DNA of 64,000 nucleotides from Nonlabens ulvanivorans (GTDB lineage: Bacteria > Bacteroidota > Bacteroidia > Flavobacteriales > Flavobacteriaceae): the NCBI RefSeq assembly GCF_000732625.1, contig NZ_JPJI01000032.1, forward strand, positions 1,038,183 to 1,102,182, given 5' to 3'. Within the stretch, counting starts at the first letter, position 1; the number at the start of each line of letters is the position of its first letter. Below, in pieces: positions 45,285-53,360 of the stretch. The notes under the pieces were generated by a model. The model made no database searches and was not told the origin of the DNA. It saw only the letters and a program-made list of their open reading frames with translations. A program made the position numbers and the translations under genes.

Positions 45285-46094
45285 TTAATCTTTCCAGCGA
45301 TAAGGATCTTCTTCGTTTGAAGTAATTCCTAGTACTTCATAGATATAATCAAACGTACTTAATAAACGAGGTTCTCCATCTACAATGGCGATATCGTGCT
45401 CAAAGTGTGCACTAGGTTTCATGTCACGAGTTTTAATAGTCCATCCATCTGGATAGTGCTTGATGTCTTTAGTACCTAGATTAATCATAGGTTCTATAGC
45501 AACAGTCATTCCTTCTACAAATTTCTTCCCGCGCCCACGTTTTCCATAATTAGGCATTTGTGGATCTTCATGCATGGTGCGACCTAGTCCATGACCTACT
45601 AGTTCACGTACTACACCATAACCAAATCCTTCACAATAATTCTGGATGGCATAGCCTACATCACCTACACGATTCCCTACACGAAATTGCTCAATACCCA
45701 AGTACAAAGAATTTTTAGTGCGATCTAATAAATCTTGCGTCTCTTGAGGAATTTCGCCTACTGCAAATGTATAAGCATGATCTCCATAAAACCCGTCTAC
45801 GATGGCACCGCAGTCCACAGATAGTACATCACCATCTTTTATTTCTACATCTTTTGGTATACCGTGTACTACTTCTTCATTAGGTGAAATAAGTAGTGTA
45901 CTAGGACAATCATATAAACCTTTAAATCCTGGAATAGCTCCATGATCGCGTATAAATTCTTCGGCCATGGTGTCTAATTTTAAAGTAGTAACACCAGGTT
46001 TGATCTCGGCAGCAACCATAGCAAGTGTTTTACTTACCATAAGTGCAGCACGACGCATTATTTCTAATTCTTCTCGAGTTTTAGTAACTATCAT
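45285..46094 (-). CDS. map: Type I methionine aminopeptidase
   Basis: Removes the initiator methionine from nascent proteins, 269 residues. Metal ligands are visible in VDCGAIVDGFYGDHAYTF (two Asp), LVGHGLGRTMHEDP (His), MTVAIEPMINLG (Glu) and HFEHDIAIVDGEP (Glu region). IMRRAALMVSKTLAMVAAEIKPGVTT is the usual N-terminal helix. It precedes the methyltransferase gene by 28 bp in the same direction. Confidence 0.97.
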   Translation of the reverse strand: MIVTKTREELEIMRRAALMVSKTLAMVAAEIKPGVTTLKLDTMAEEFIRDHGAIPGFKGLYDCPSTLLISPNEEVVHGIPKDVEIKDGDVLSVDCGAIVDGFYGDHAYTFAVGEIPQETQDLLDRTKNSLYLGIEQFRVGNRVGDVGYAIQNYCEGFGYGVVRELVGHGLGRTMHEDPQMPNYGKRGRGKKFVEGMTVAIEPMINLGTKDIKHYPDGWTIKTRDMKPSAHFEHDIAIVDGEPRLLSTFDYIYEVLGITSNEEDPYRWKD

Positions 46095-46110
46095 AGATTG
46101 TAATAAAGTG

Positions 46111-46118
46111 CAAAAATA
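46111..46118 (-). promoter_or_regulatory. -7 promoter box of map
   Basis: TATTTTTG followed by CAC on the minus strand, 16 bp upstream of the map ATG. No -33 TTG at the usual spacing. Confidence 0.5.
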
Positions 46119-46225
46119 GCAATTCCAAACGCGATGCTTTTAAAAATCAAAATTAAAAACACATAGGAAAGCTTGTTTTAGTAAGCGTAAAGAACACTAA
46201 AGAATAATAAGGCTGATTTTTGAAA

Positions 46226-46585
46226 TCATATCCAGTCTAACTCATCTTTAGTTAACTCATGTTCTATATCGCCAGTATGTGCTGTGCTTGCAGGTTCAAA
46301 TAGCATGACATGAACTTCTTCATGCGCAATAGGTTTATGTTCTACACCGCGTGGTACGATGTACATTTCTCCTTCTTTAAGAGTAATCGTTTGATCTCTT
46401 AGTTCAATGATTAATTGACCTTTCACCACATAGAAAAGTTCATCTTCATTCTCATGTTGATGCCATACAAATTCACCTTTAAGTTTTGCAAGTTTTACTT
46501 GTTGCCCATTAAGCTCGCCTATAATCTTAGGAGTCCAGGTTTCTTGAAATAAGGTGAGTTTTTCATTCAGATTTATCGCGCTCAT
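46226..46585 (-). CDS. Small cupin-domain protein
   Basis: A 119-residue single-domain cupin. Motif 1 is FVWHQHENEDELFYVVKGQL (metal-type His, His, Glu) and motif 2 is MYIVPRGVEHKPIAHEEVHVMLFEP (last His present), so a metal site is likely. The substrate is unknown; such stand-alone cupins include isomerases, dioxygenases and sensors. The start at 46585 (MSAINLNEK) is chosen because the longer frame to 46612 overlaps the terminator of the upstream thioredoxin gene. Confidence 0.85.
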   Translation of the reverse strand: MSAINLNEKLTLFQETWTPKIIGELNGQQVKLAKLKGEFVWHQHENEDELFYVVKGQLIIELRDQTITLKEGEMYIVPRGVEHKPIAHEEVHVMLFEPASTAHTGDIEHELTKDELDWI

Positions 46586-46601
46586 AATTCTTCTTAAAAA
46601 G

Positions 46602-46623
46602 AAACCCAGCATTTGCTGGGTTT
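46602..46623 (-). terminator. Terminator of the thioredoxin-lipoprotein gene
   Basis: AAACCCAGC and GCTGGGTTT arms with an ATTT loop, 12 bp after the stop. Confidence 0.85.
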
Positions 46624-46634
46624 AAAGTTGTCAT

Positions 46635-47216
46635 TTAATTATCGTAAGAATGTTTATAAGGCACTCCAGTTACTATTTTTAAAATATCCTTTTCTAGACT
46701 TTCTCTTGGTCGTTCTACATATCGACCTATTTCCTGTCCACCGCGATAAAAGATAAAAGTTGGTACTCTTACTACATTATAACCAGACACTAATTCTTCT
46801 GGTTTTGATTTTGATCTATCTACAGTAATTAGTGTTAGATTTTTTTCTTTAAAACCTACTTCATCTAATAGTTTATAAAACATAGGTGTTTCACGTTTTG
46901 AATCGCCGCACCAGGTTCCCATATAAGCTCTGATTTCAACATCTTTCATAGCATCGGCTAGCGTGTTTTTTGTTTCTTCGTCGAGACTGTATGCGCTATA
47001 ACGTGGTGTGAACCATGTTGAAAATGGCTCTTGCATAAAAGCATCCTTAGTTTGAACACCAGATAAATGCCCATTAACTAAAACTGGTGTTTTAGGTGGT
47101 TCTGGTGTTGCTGGTACTTCAGGTTGAGCAACACTTGCTTCTTTTTCTGTTGTTGCTTTTTGTGTTCCACAACTAGCTAACAGTATTACGGTTAATAATA
47201 GTATAATCTTTTTCAT
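46635..47216 (-). CDS. Thioredoxin-family lipoprotein with single-cysteine WCGDS site
   Basis: A 193-residue lipoprotein (lipobox LLASC) with an Ala/Glu/Pro-rich linker (residues ~22-50) and a thioredoxin fold. The active-site position reads YMGTWCGDSKRETPMFY, so the second Cys of CxxC is replaced by Ser. VVRVPTFIFYRGGQEIGRYVE carries the cis-Pro. It therefore cannot act as an ordinary disulfide oxidoreductase; a monothiol role is possible. It follows gpmI by 4 bp and should be cotranscribed. Confidence 0.85.
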   Translation of the reverse strand: MKKIILLLTVILLASCGTQKATTEKEASVAQPEVPATPEPPKTPVLVNGHLSGVQTKDAFMQEPFSTWFTPRYSAYSLDEETKNTLADAMKDVEIRAYMGTWCGDSKRETPMFYKLLDEVGFKEKNLTLITVDRSKSKPEELVSGYNVVRVPTFIFYRGGQEIGRYVERPRESLEKDILKIVTGVPYKHSYDN

Positions 47217-47220
47217 AGGG

Positions 47221-48735
47221 TTAAAGTAACGAATTTTGAGTCATTTCTTCAGGTTGTTTAACACCTATTAACTTTAATATAGTAGGAGCTATATCACCCA
47301 AGATGCCGTCCTTAACTTCTTTTAAATCTTTATCTACTAAAATAATAGGTACCGGATTGGTCGTGTGTGCAGTATTTACAGATCCATCAGGATTAAGCAT
47401 TACCTCGCAATTTCCATGATCAGCAATAACAATAATGGTGTAATCTTGTTCCATTGCAGCTGTTATGACATCATGTGCTGCTTGATCAACAGCTTCACAC
47501 GCCTTTACTGCAGCCTCCATAGAGCCTGTATGGCCTACCATATCAGGATTTGCAAAATTAAGACATATAAAATCTGCAGCTTGTCTGTTAATTTCGGGTA
47601 TGATACTACTTGAAACACAATCGATGGACATTTCGGGTTGCAAGTCATAGGTTGCTACTTTAGGAGAGTTACACATAATTCTTTCTTCTCCTTTAAATGG
47701 TTTTTCTTGACCACCATTAAAAAAGAAAGTCACATGTGGATATTTCTCAGTTTCGGCAATACGTATTTGTGTTTTACCAGCAGCAGATAGTACCTCACCT
47801 AGAGTGTTTTTTAAATTATCTTTTTCAAAGATGACTTTTACATTTTTATAACTATCATCATACTTTGTCATGGTCACATAATATAAATTTAGCGCATGAG
47901 TATTTTGCTCGTGATAGTCTTGCTGAGATAACATTTGAGTTAACTCACGACCACGATCCGTACGATAGTTAAAGAATATGATAACATCACCATCTTCAAC
48001 AGTAGCTACAGGTTCTGTTCCATTAAGAACCACGATAGGTTCAATAAATTCATCAGTGACACCTTGATTATAAAACTCTTTAATAGAATTAGTAGCATCG
48101 TGTGATGGTTGTCCCATTCCGTGAACAATAACATCATATGCTTTTTTAACACGATCCCATCGCTGGTCTCTATCCATGGCAAAATAACGTCCTGTAACAG
48201 TTGCCAGTTGTGCATTAGTTCCTGAGATATGTTTTTCCAGATTTGCAATGTGACCTGCGCCAGACTTTGGGTCTACATCGCGTCCATCAGTAAAGGCATG
48301 TATAAAAACATCTTCTATTTCATGACTTTCAGCTACATCTAATAGTGCTTTTAAATGGTCTATATGCGCATGAACTCCACCATCAGATAATAACCCTAAG
48401 AAGTGAACTTTTTTGGAATTCGCTTTCGCGAAAGCGAGTGCATCAACAAGAACCTGCTCATCTTTAAGCGTATCTTCTTTAATGGCTTTATTGATTTTGG
48501 CTAGATCTTGATAGACAATACGGCCAGCACCTAGATTCATGTGGCCTACTTCACTATTTCCCATTTGCCCTTCTGGTAATCCAACGTGCTCGCCGTCTGT
48601 GCGCAGTGTTGCATGTGGATATTTATCATATAGACTATCTATAAAAGGAGTCTGTGCTTGAGCGATGGCGCTAACTTTTGGGTCTTGAGTGATTCCCCAT
48701 CCATCGAGAATCATTAATATCGTTTTCTTGTTCAA
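47221..48735 (-). CDS. gpmI: 2,3-bisphosphoglycerate-independent phosphoglycerate mutase
   Basis: Mn2+-dependent interconversion of 3- and 2-phosphoglycerate, 504 residues. The catalytic Ser lies in EGQMGNSEVGHMNLGAGRIVYQ, the first metal-binding Asp in LMILDGWGI-like ILMILDGWGIT, and the second metal set in FANPDMVGHTGSMEAAVKACE and VIADHGNCE. The palindrome copy encodes DALAFAKANSKKVHFLG, and homologues from memory have the same length here (AFAYAKANNKKVHFIG-like), so it is a substitution, not an insertion. gpmI heads a two-gene unit with the thioredoxin lipoprotein. Confidence 0.97.
   Translation of the reverse strand: MNKKTILMILDGWGITQDPKVSAIAQAQTPFIDSLYDKYPHATLRTDGEHVGLPEGQMGNSEVGHMNLGAGRIVYQDLAKINKAIKEDTLKDEQVLVDALAFAKANSKKVHFLGLLSDGGVHAHIDHLKALLDVAESHEIEDVFIHAFTDGRDVDPKSGAGHIANLEKHISGTNAQLATVTGRYFAMDRDQRWDRVKKAYDVIVHGMGQPSHDATNSIKEFYNQGVTDEFIEPIVVLNGTEPVATVEDGDVIIFFNYRTDRGRELTQMLSQQDYHEQNTHALNLYYVTMTKYDDSYKNVKVIFEKDNLKNTLGEVLSAAGKTQIRIAETEKYPHVTFFFNGGQEKPFKGEERIMCNSPKVATYDLQPEMSIDCVSSSIIPEINRQAADFICLNFANPDMVGHTGSMEAAVKACEAVDQAAHDVITAAMEQDYTIIVIADHGNCEVMLNPDGSVNTAHTTNPVPIILVDKDLKEVKDGILGDIAPTILKLIGVKQPEEMTQNSLL
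48421..48436. repeat. Iterated palindrome inside gpmI
   Basis: CGCTTTCGCGAAAGCG read as LAFAKAN; it fits a naturally AxAKxN-like helix of the family. Confidence 0.95.
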
Positions 48736-48825
48736 TGTCTTTCTTTTGAAAGCTAAAGTTAAGAAAAGCGATTTTTTAAAATGATGAGTTTTGAATAAGA
48801 TTGCGCAATCGGTTTCGGTAATGTC

Positions 48826-50097
48826 TTAATTATAATATTCGATTTTGCGATGCCAGATAAAAAGTGGTTGACCATCAACTGATTTTACTTGTTGAATCCA
48901 ATTGCCATGTGAATCGTACTCAAATTTAAAATCTATCTTATTTTTAGTGATTGCATTTGACTCATCATAACGTACTAATTGAATTGATATCACGTCGTTG
49001 TGTGAGTTGTAAGCATAATGTCTTTCAGCATTGAGAACATCTTTAAAATATCTGAGGTAAGAGATGATGCGATTAGAATCATCAAATTCTTTTTCAATTA
49101 AAGAAACCGAAAGCTCGTCTTTCGTAATAGAATAAGTGGTTTTAATGTTTACTTCTAGATTATTTTTGAACTGCCTTTCTATTGTTTTGAAATGGTTTAT
49201 AGAATCATTATTGTTATTATCATCGTTGTAAAAAATCTCTTTAACGATATTGTTTTTGTCATCATATTCATGCGTACAGTAAAGTTTTTTTAAAGGAATT
49301 GAGGAGTATATTCTTTTCAAAGTGTCATCTACGCTAACCCATTTGTAGTAAAGTAGTTGATAGATTTCTGTCAATCTGTGTTTACCGTCATAGGTATACT
49401 CACGACCTTGATCATATTGAGAATTACTATAATCATAAGGAGTAGTTTTAACTAGTAAAGTGTCTTCATAAATATTAAGCTCTCCATCCATAAGATTTCT
49501 ATTTCCAGGATCAGAGTAATATCTGAATTTATTGATAAGCTTTTTATTTTTATCATAAATATATGTCTCAAAATCTTCCTTATCCTTCCAATAATCCTCT
49601 TCTGTTTTTTTGATTAACAGATTTTCTTCAAAATAATATTTTTGAAAATCGCAAAATTTTTCAATCGCAAATTTTTTTTCAAATTCGGAAGTATTCTCTT
49701 CTTGTTTTAAGTTGGAGTTATCGTTGTAGAAATATCTATAATCTTCTACAAGTTCATCTTTTTTATTAAGCCATAACTCTTTAATGATTCTGTCTTTTCT
49801 ATCTCTTTCTTGATAGTAATTTAAATAACGGGTTGCTGTAGTTTCATGCCATATAGAATTAAAGTTGCTTTTTACAGCCGTAGGACTTATGAAACCAGTA
49901 TGTCCATAATCATTATCAATACTAAAAAGTTTTAAATTCTGAATGGAGTCATTAACAAATTCAATAGTAACTCTTATAGATTTTACTTCTCCTGATAAAG
50001 GTTCTTTAATATTATCGGTTTGACCATAAGTGAAATATGAGTTACCAGCAAATAGCAAAAGGATGCAGATATATTGGTGAATATCTTTTAAAATCAT
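48826..50097 (-). CDS. Secreted YD-repeat-like protein of unknown function
   Basis: A 423-residue exported protein (signal peptide region YICILLLFAGNSYFTYGQ). The body is built of short Tyr/Asp-rich beta-hairpin segments such as YFYNDNSN, YIYDKNKKLINKFRYY, REYTYDGKHRLTEIYQ, HEYDDKNNIVKEIFY and FEYDSHGNWIQQVKSVDG. These are similar to the YD/RHS-like repeats common in Bacteroidota. The C terminus (FIWHRKIEYYN) is typical of that group. It is AT-richer than the neighbouring metabolic genes. It is not large enough to be an RHS toxin and has no toxin domain. The role is unknown. Confidence 0.7.
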   Translation of the reverse strand: MILKDIHQYICILLLFAGNSYFTYGQTDNIKEPLSGEVKSIRVTIEFVNDSIQNLKLFSIDNDYGHTGFISPTAVKSNFNSIWHETTATRYLNYYQERDRKDRIIKELWLNKKDELVEDYRYFYNDNSNLKQEENTSEFEKKFAIEKFCDFQKYYFEENLLIKKTEEDYWKDKEDFETYIYDKNKKLINKFRYYSDPGNRNLMDGELNIYEDTLLVKTTPYDYSNSQYDQGREYTYDGKHRLTEIYQLLYYKWVSVDDTLKRIYSSIPLKKLYCTHEYDDKNNIVKEIFYNDDNNNNDSINHFKTIERQFKNNLEVNIKTTYSITKDELSVSLIEKEFDDSNRIISYLRYFKDVLNAERHYAYNSHNDVISIQLVRYDESNAITKNKIDFKFEYDSHGNWIQQVKSVDGQPLFIWHRKIEYYN

Positions 50098-50162
50098 AAG
50101 ATGCTTTTAGAGACTTAAAGTACCTAAAAAAACAAAGAATTGTAGAATTTAGAGTAAAAAAT

Positions 50163-51365
50163 TTAATCATCAATCGATTGCGCAATGATCCATCCACCAG
50201 TCCAGGCATTTTGAAAATTAAAACCACCAGTAATGGCATCTATGTTGAGAACCTCACCAGCGAGATAAAGGTTTTCCTGTTTTTTAGAAGCAAAAGTTTT
50301 AAAGTTGATTTCTTTTAAATCCACACCACCAGCGGTGACAAACTCTTCTTTAAAAGTACTTTTACCATTTACAGAAAAAGTGCTTGCGGTCAAAACTGTT
50401 GCGAGGTTTTGTAAATCTTTGTTTGAACAGTCTGCCCAGTTTTTTTCTGTGAGGTTGATGCTTTCCACTAGAAACTTCCAAAGCCTTTTAGGAACATCAA
50501 ATAACCACTCGTTCCCGACCTGTCTTTTGCTAGAACGCTGAGCTACTAAGGTTTCAAAACATTCTTGTGTAGTAATATAATTGAGCCAGTTTATAACCAC
50601 ATCAAACTTATAATCAGATCCATTTAATTCTCGTGCGCCCCAAGCGCTCATTTTTAAAATTGCTGGACCAGAAAAGCCCCAATGCGTTATTAATAAAGGA
50701 CCTTGAGATTCTAATTTCAATTGTGGGATTTCTACCGTTGCTTCAAGCGCAATTCCTGCAAGCTCTGTGATTTTTTTGTCTACTATATTAAAGGTAAATA
50801 AAGAAGGAACAGCTCTTTCTATGGAATGACCTAATTCACGCATCATCTCCCAAACTTTAGGACTACTACCAGCAGTGATTATTAGGTTTTTACAAGCAAA
50901 TTGTTCTTCTTTAGTATATACGTTCCAGTTTTCTTCTTTATTTATGGAAGTTACATTATGGCTGGTTAAAATTTCTATGTTGAATTTTTGTGCGAGCTCA
51001 AGAAAACAGTTAATGATCGTTTGTGAAGAATCTGTAGTAGGAAACATACGTCCATCTTCTTCTATTTTCAATGTCACGCCACGTTCTTCAAACCATGCAA
51101 TAGTATCTCCAGTCATGAAACTATGGAATGGACCTAATAATTCTTTCTCACCACGCGGATAATTCAACGATAGCTCTTTAGGAATAAATTCGGCATGAGT
51201 GACATTACAGCGTCCACCACCAGAAATACGTACCTTTTGAAGTACATCTTTCCCTCGTTCAAGAATTGCGATTTTAGCTTCAGGCAATCGCTCAGCAAGG
51301 TTGATTGCTGTAAAAAATCCTGCTGCGCCGCCGCCTATGATGATCGTGTGGTAGTTAGTATTCAA
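50163..51365 (-). CDS. HI0933/YhiN-family flavoprotein
   Basis: A 400-residue NAD(P)/FAD-dependent oxidoreductase of the HI0933-like group (also named BaiN). The FAD motif is IIGGGAAGFFTAINLAE, followed by the strongly conserved RISGGGRCNVTHAE, ITHWGFSGPAILKMSAWGAREL and the C-terminal GGFNFQNAWTGGWIIAQS. The physiological substrate of the family is uncertain. It overlaps the upstream dehydrogenase gene by 11 nt, so it is in the kynurenine operon, although a metabolic link is not established. Confidence 0.9.
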   Translation of the reverse strand: MNTNYHTIIIGGGAAGFFTAINLAERLPEAKIAILERGKDVLQKVRISGGGRCNVTHAEFIPKELSLNYPRGEKELLGPFHSFMTGDTIAWFEERGVTLKIEEDGRMFPTTDSSQTIINCFLELAQKFNIEILTSHNVTSINKEENWNVYTKEEQFACKNLIITAGSSPKVWEMMRELGHSIERAVPSLFTFNIVDKKITELAGIALEATVEIPQLKLESQGPLLITHWGFSGPAILKMSAWGARELNGSDYKFDVVINWLNYITTQECFETLVAQRSSKRQVGNEWLFDVPKRLWKFLVESINLTEKNWADCSNKDLQNLATVLTASTFSVNGKSTFKEEFVTAGGVDLKEINFKTFASKKQENLYLAGEVLNIDAITGGFNFQNAWTGGWIIAQSIDD

Positions 51366-52800
51366 TACAAATATTCTTAGGCTCAGTAAAAAAGTTCAAG
51401 GCTTCAAATCCGCCTTCACGACCTACACCGCTGTCTTTAACACCGCCAAAAGGTGTGCGTAAATCACGATTTAACCAGGTATTTACCCATACGATACCGG
51501 CTTCTAGTTCATTGCTCATTCTCATGGTGCGGCTCAAATCATTCGTCCATAATGTGGCGCTTAATCCATATCGAGTACCATTTGCGAGTTCTAGTGCATG
51601 CGCTTCATCCTTAAACGGCATGATGGTTACCACTGGTCCAAAAATCTCTTCTTGGTTCAATTTACAATCATTAGACTGGACTTCTATGACCGTAGGTTCT
51701 AGATAATAGCCACCTTCGTGACCTTCTATAAGAATCGAATTTCCTCCAGATATTATGGTGTATTCTTCGGGATTCGCTTTCGCGAAAGCGATATAATCCA
51801 AAATCTTATCTCTATGAGCAGCACTGACTACAGCACCTACTTTGGAGTCAGGCTGATTAGGAGGACCTACTTTGAGTTGTTGTACACGAGCAACAAAGTC
51901 TGTCTTGAATTTCTCATAGAGTGATTGTTCCACTAGGATCCTACTACCACACAAACAGATCTGCCCTTGATTTGCAAAAGAAGATCGTAGGGTCGTGGTG
52001 AGCATTTTATCATAATCACAGTCGGCAAAAATGATGTTAGGATTCTTACCACCTAATTCTAACGATAATTTTTTAAACATAGGCGCTGCCGTTCTAGCGA
52101 TGTGCTCGCCAGTAGTGGTTCCACCTGTAAAACTAATGGCTTTAATGCCTGGATGAGCTACAATGGCCTGACCGCAACTACCGCCTAAACCATGTACTAT
52201 ATTAAGGACACCAGCCGGTAATCCTGCTTTTTTTACAATCTCACCAAGCAAGTATGCCGTTGCTGGCGTGACCTCACTAGGTTTTGACACCACACAATTT
52301 CCTGCTGCAATCGCCGGAGCAATTTTCCAGCTGAATAAATACAAAGGTAAATTCCATGGAGATATGCATCCTACCACGCCTATAGGTTTGCGCATGGTAA
52401 AATTCATCGTGTTTTTGCCTACGCTTTCATGAGCATCACTTGAATACTGCGTAATCGCGTTTCCATAAAAACGGAAGTTTGAAGAAGCACGTGGAATATC
52501 TACTGCTGTAGCAAGCCATAAGGGTTTTCCATTATCACGAGATTCTGCTGCGGCGAGTTGTTCTAGGTTTTCTTCTATTAGATCTGCGATGCGCAACATG
52601 ATTCTGGAACGTTCATCAATACTGGTAGTGGACCAATCTTTAAAAGCAGCGTTTGCCGCTTGATAGGCTTTTTCAATATCATCTTCATTTGAATTAGGAA
52701 TCTGTCCATAAACCTGACCGCTTGCTGGTTCATAATTATCCAACCACAATCCACTTAATGGAATGTGCTCACTGTTATTGATGAAGTTTTTTATGTCCAT
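51355..52800 (-). CDS. Aldehyde dehydrogenase, probably 2-aminomuconic semialdehyde dehydrogenase
   Basis: A 481-residue NAD-dependent aldehyde dehydrogenase. The general-base Glu is in LSLELGGKNPNIIFADCD and the catalytic Cys in FANQGQICLCGSRILVE. The cofactor segment is ISPWNLPLYLFSWKIAPAIAAGNCVVSKPSEVTP (read in parts). EKSTPLTP-type identity cannot be checked, but its place next to kmo, kynU and a RidA-like deaminase gene points to 2-aminomuconate 6-semialdehyde oxidation in tryptophan/kynurenine breakdown. The palindrome copy encodes IAFAKANPEEYT. Start at MDIKNF (52800); the frame is open from 52833. Confidence 0.9.
   Translation of the reverse strand: MDIKNFINNSEHIPLSGLWLDNYEPASGQVYGQIPNSNEDDIEKAYQAANAAFKDWSTTSIDERSRIMLRIADLIEENLEQLAAAESRDNGKPLWLATAVDIPRASSNFRFYGNAITQYSSDAHESVGKNTMNFTMRKPIGVVGCISPWNLPLYLFSWKIAPAIAAGNCVVSKPSEVTPATAYLLGEIVKKAGLPAGVLNIVHGLGGSCGQAIVAHPGIKAISFTGGTTTGEHIARTAAPMFKKLSLELGGKNPNIIFADCDYDKMLTTTLRSSFANQGQICLCGSRILVEQSLYEKFKTDFVARVQQLKVGPPNQPDSKVGAVVSAAHRDKILDYIAFAKANPEEYTIISGGNSILIEGHEGGYYLEPTVIEVQSNDCKLNQEEIFGPVVTIMPFKDEAHALELANGTRYGLSATLWTNDLSRTMRMSNELEAGIVWVNTWLNRDLRTPFGGVKDSGVGREGGFEALNFFTEPKNICIEY
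51775..51790. repeat. Iterated palindrome inside aldehyde dehydrogenase gene
   Basis: CGCTTTCGCGAAAGCG read as IAFAKAN in a surface helix region between the catalytic and oligomerisation segments. Confidence 0.95.
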
Positions 52801-52940
52801 GTTCTTTTGGTTTGGTTTGGGCGGATTCGTCATCTATTTTGGACGGAATTAATTTCGCCCTTACCACTATTTTCTATAGTTTATTTGCGCTTTACAGCTT
52901 ATAAAAATTATTCAATTTAAACTTATCCTTAGGTTTAAAC

Positions 52941-53345
52941 TTAAATCGGCTTATAAGCCATCGCTTTAATCTCAATCAGTAAATGCGGATGAGGTAATTG
53001 ATGCACTGCAACGGTTGTTCTAGTAGGTCCGTCGTAATCGAAGAACTCACCGTAAGTTGTATTATAACCACCAAAGTCGTTCATATTCACCAAAAATGTA
53101 GTCACATCAACGACATCTTTTATCGACGCTCCTTCCGTTTGTAAGATCGCATCTATGTTTTCTAAAACCGCTGCGGTTTGTGCTTTTATATCGAGGTTAG
53201 TCGTTCCCATCTCGTCCACTTCTACGCCTGCAAAAGTATTGTCTTTTCTACGGCTGCTGGTTCCTGAAACAAATAAGAAATCGCCCACGCGCTTGATATG
53301 TGGATATTTTCCTCTAGGTGTTGCTTTATCTTTTAATACTGCCAT
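52941..53345 (-). CDS. RidA-family protein, probable 2-aminomuconate deaminase
   Basis: A 134-residue YjgF/YER057c/UK114-type protein. It contains [20 protein letters not shown], the helix [37 protein letters not shown] and the end motif [23 protein letters not shown], with the conserved Arg and Glu of the imine-binding pocket. RidA proteins hydrolyse enamines/imines. In kynurenine-type operons a member of this family deaminates 2-aminomuconate, which is the likely role here. It lies 15 bp after kmo and 140 bp before the dehydrogenase gene. Confidence 0.88.
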   Translation of the reverse strand: MAVLKDKATPRGKYPHIKRVGDFLFVSGTSSRRKDNTFAGVEVDEMGTTNLDIKAQTAAVLENIDAILQTEGASIKDVVDVTTFLVNMNDFGGYNTTYGEFFDYDGPTRTTVAVHQLPHPHLLIEIKAMAYKPI

Positions 53346-53360
53346 TATTGTTATTTTAAA

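Noticed and set aside
48826..50097. RHS-type polymorphic toxin
   Set aside because: Only short YD-like segments in a 423-residue protein, with no toxin domain or immunity gene.
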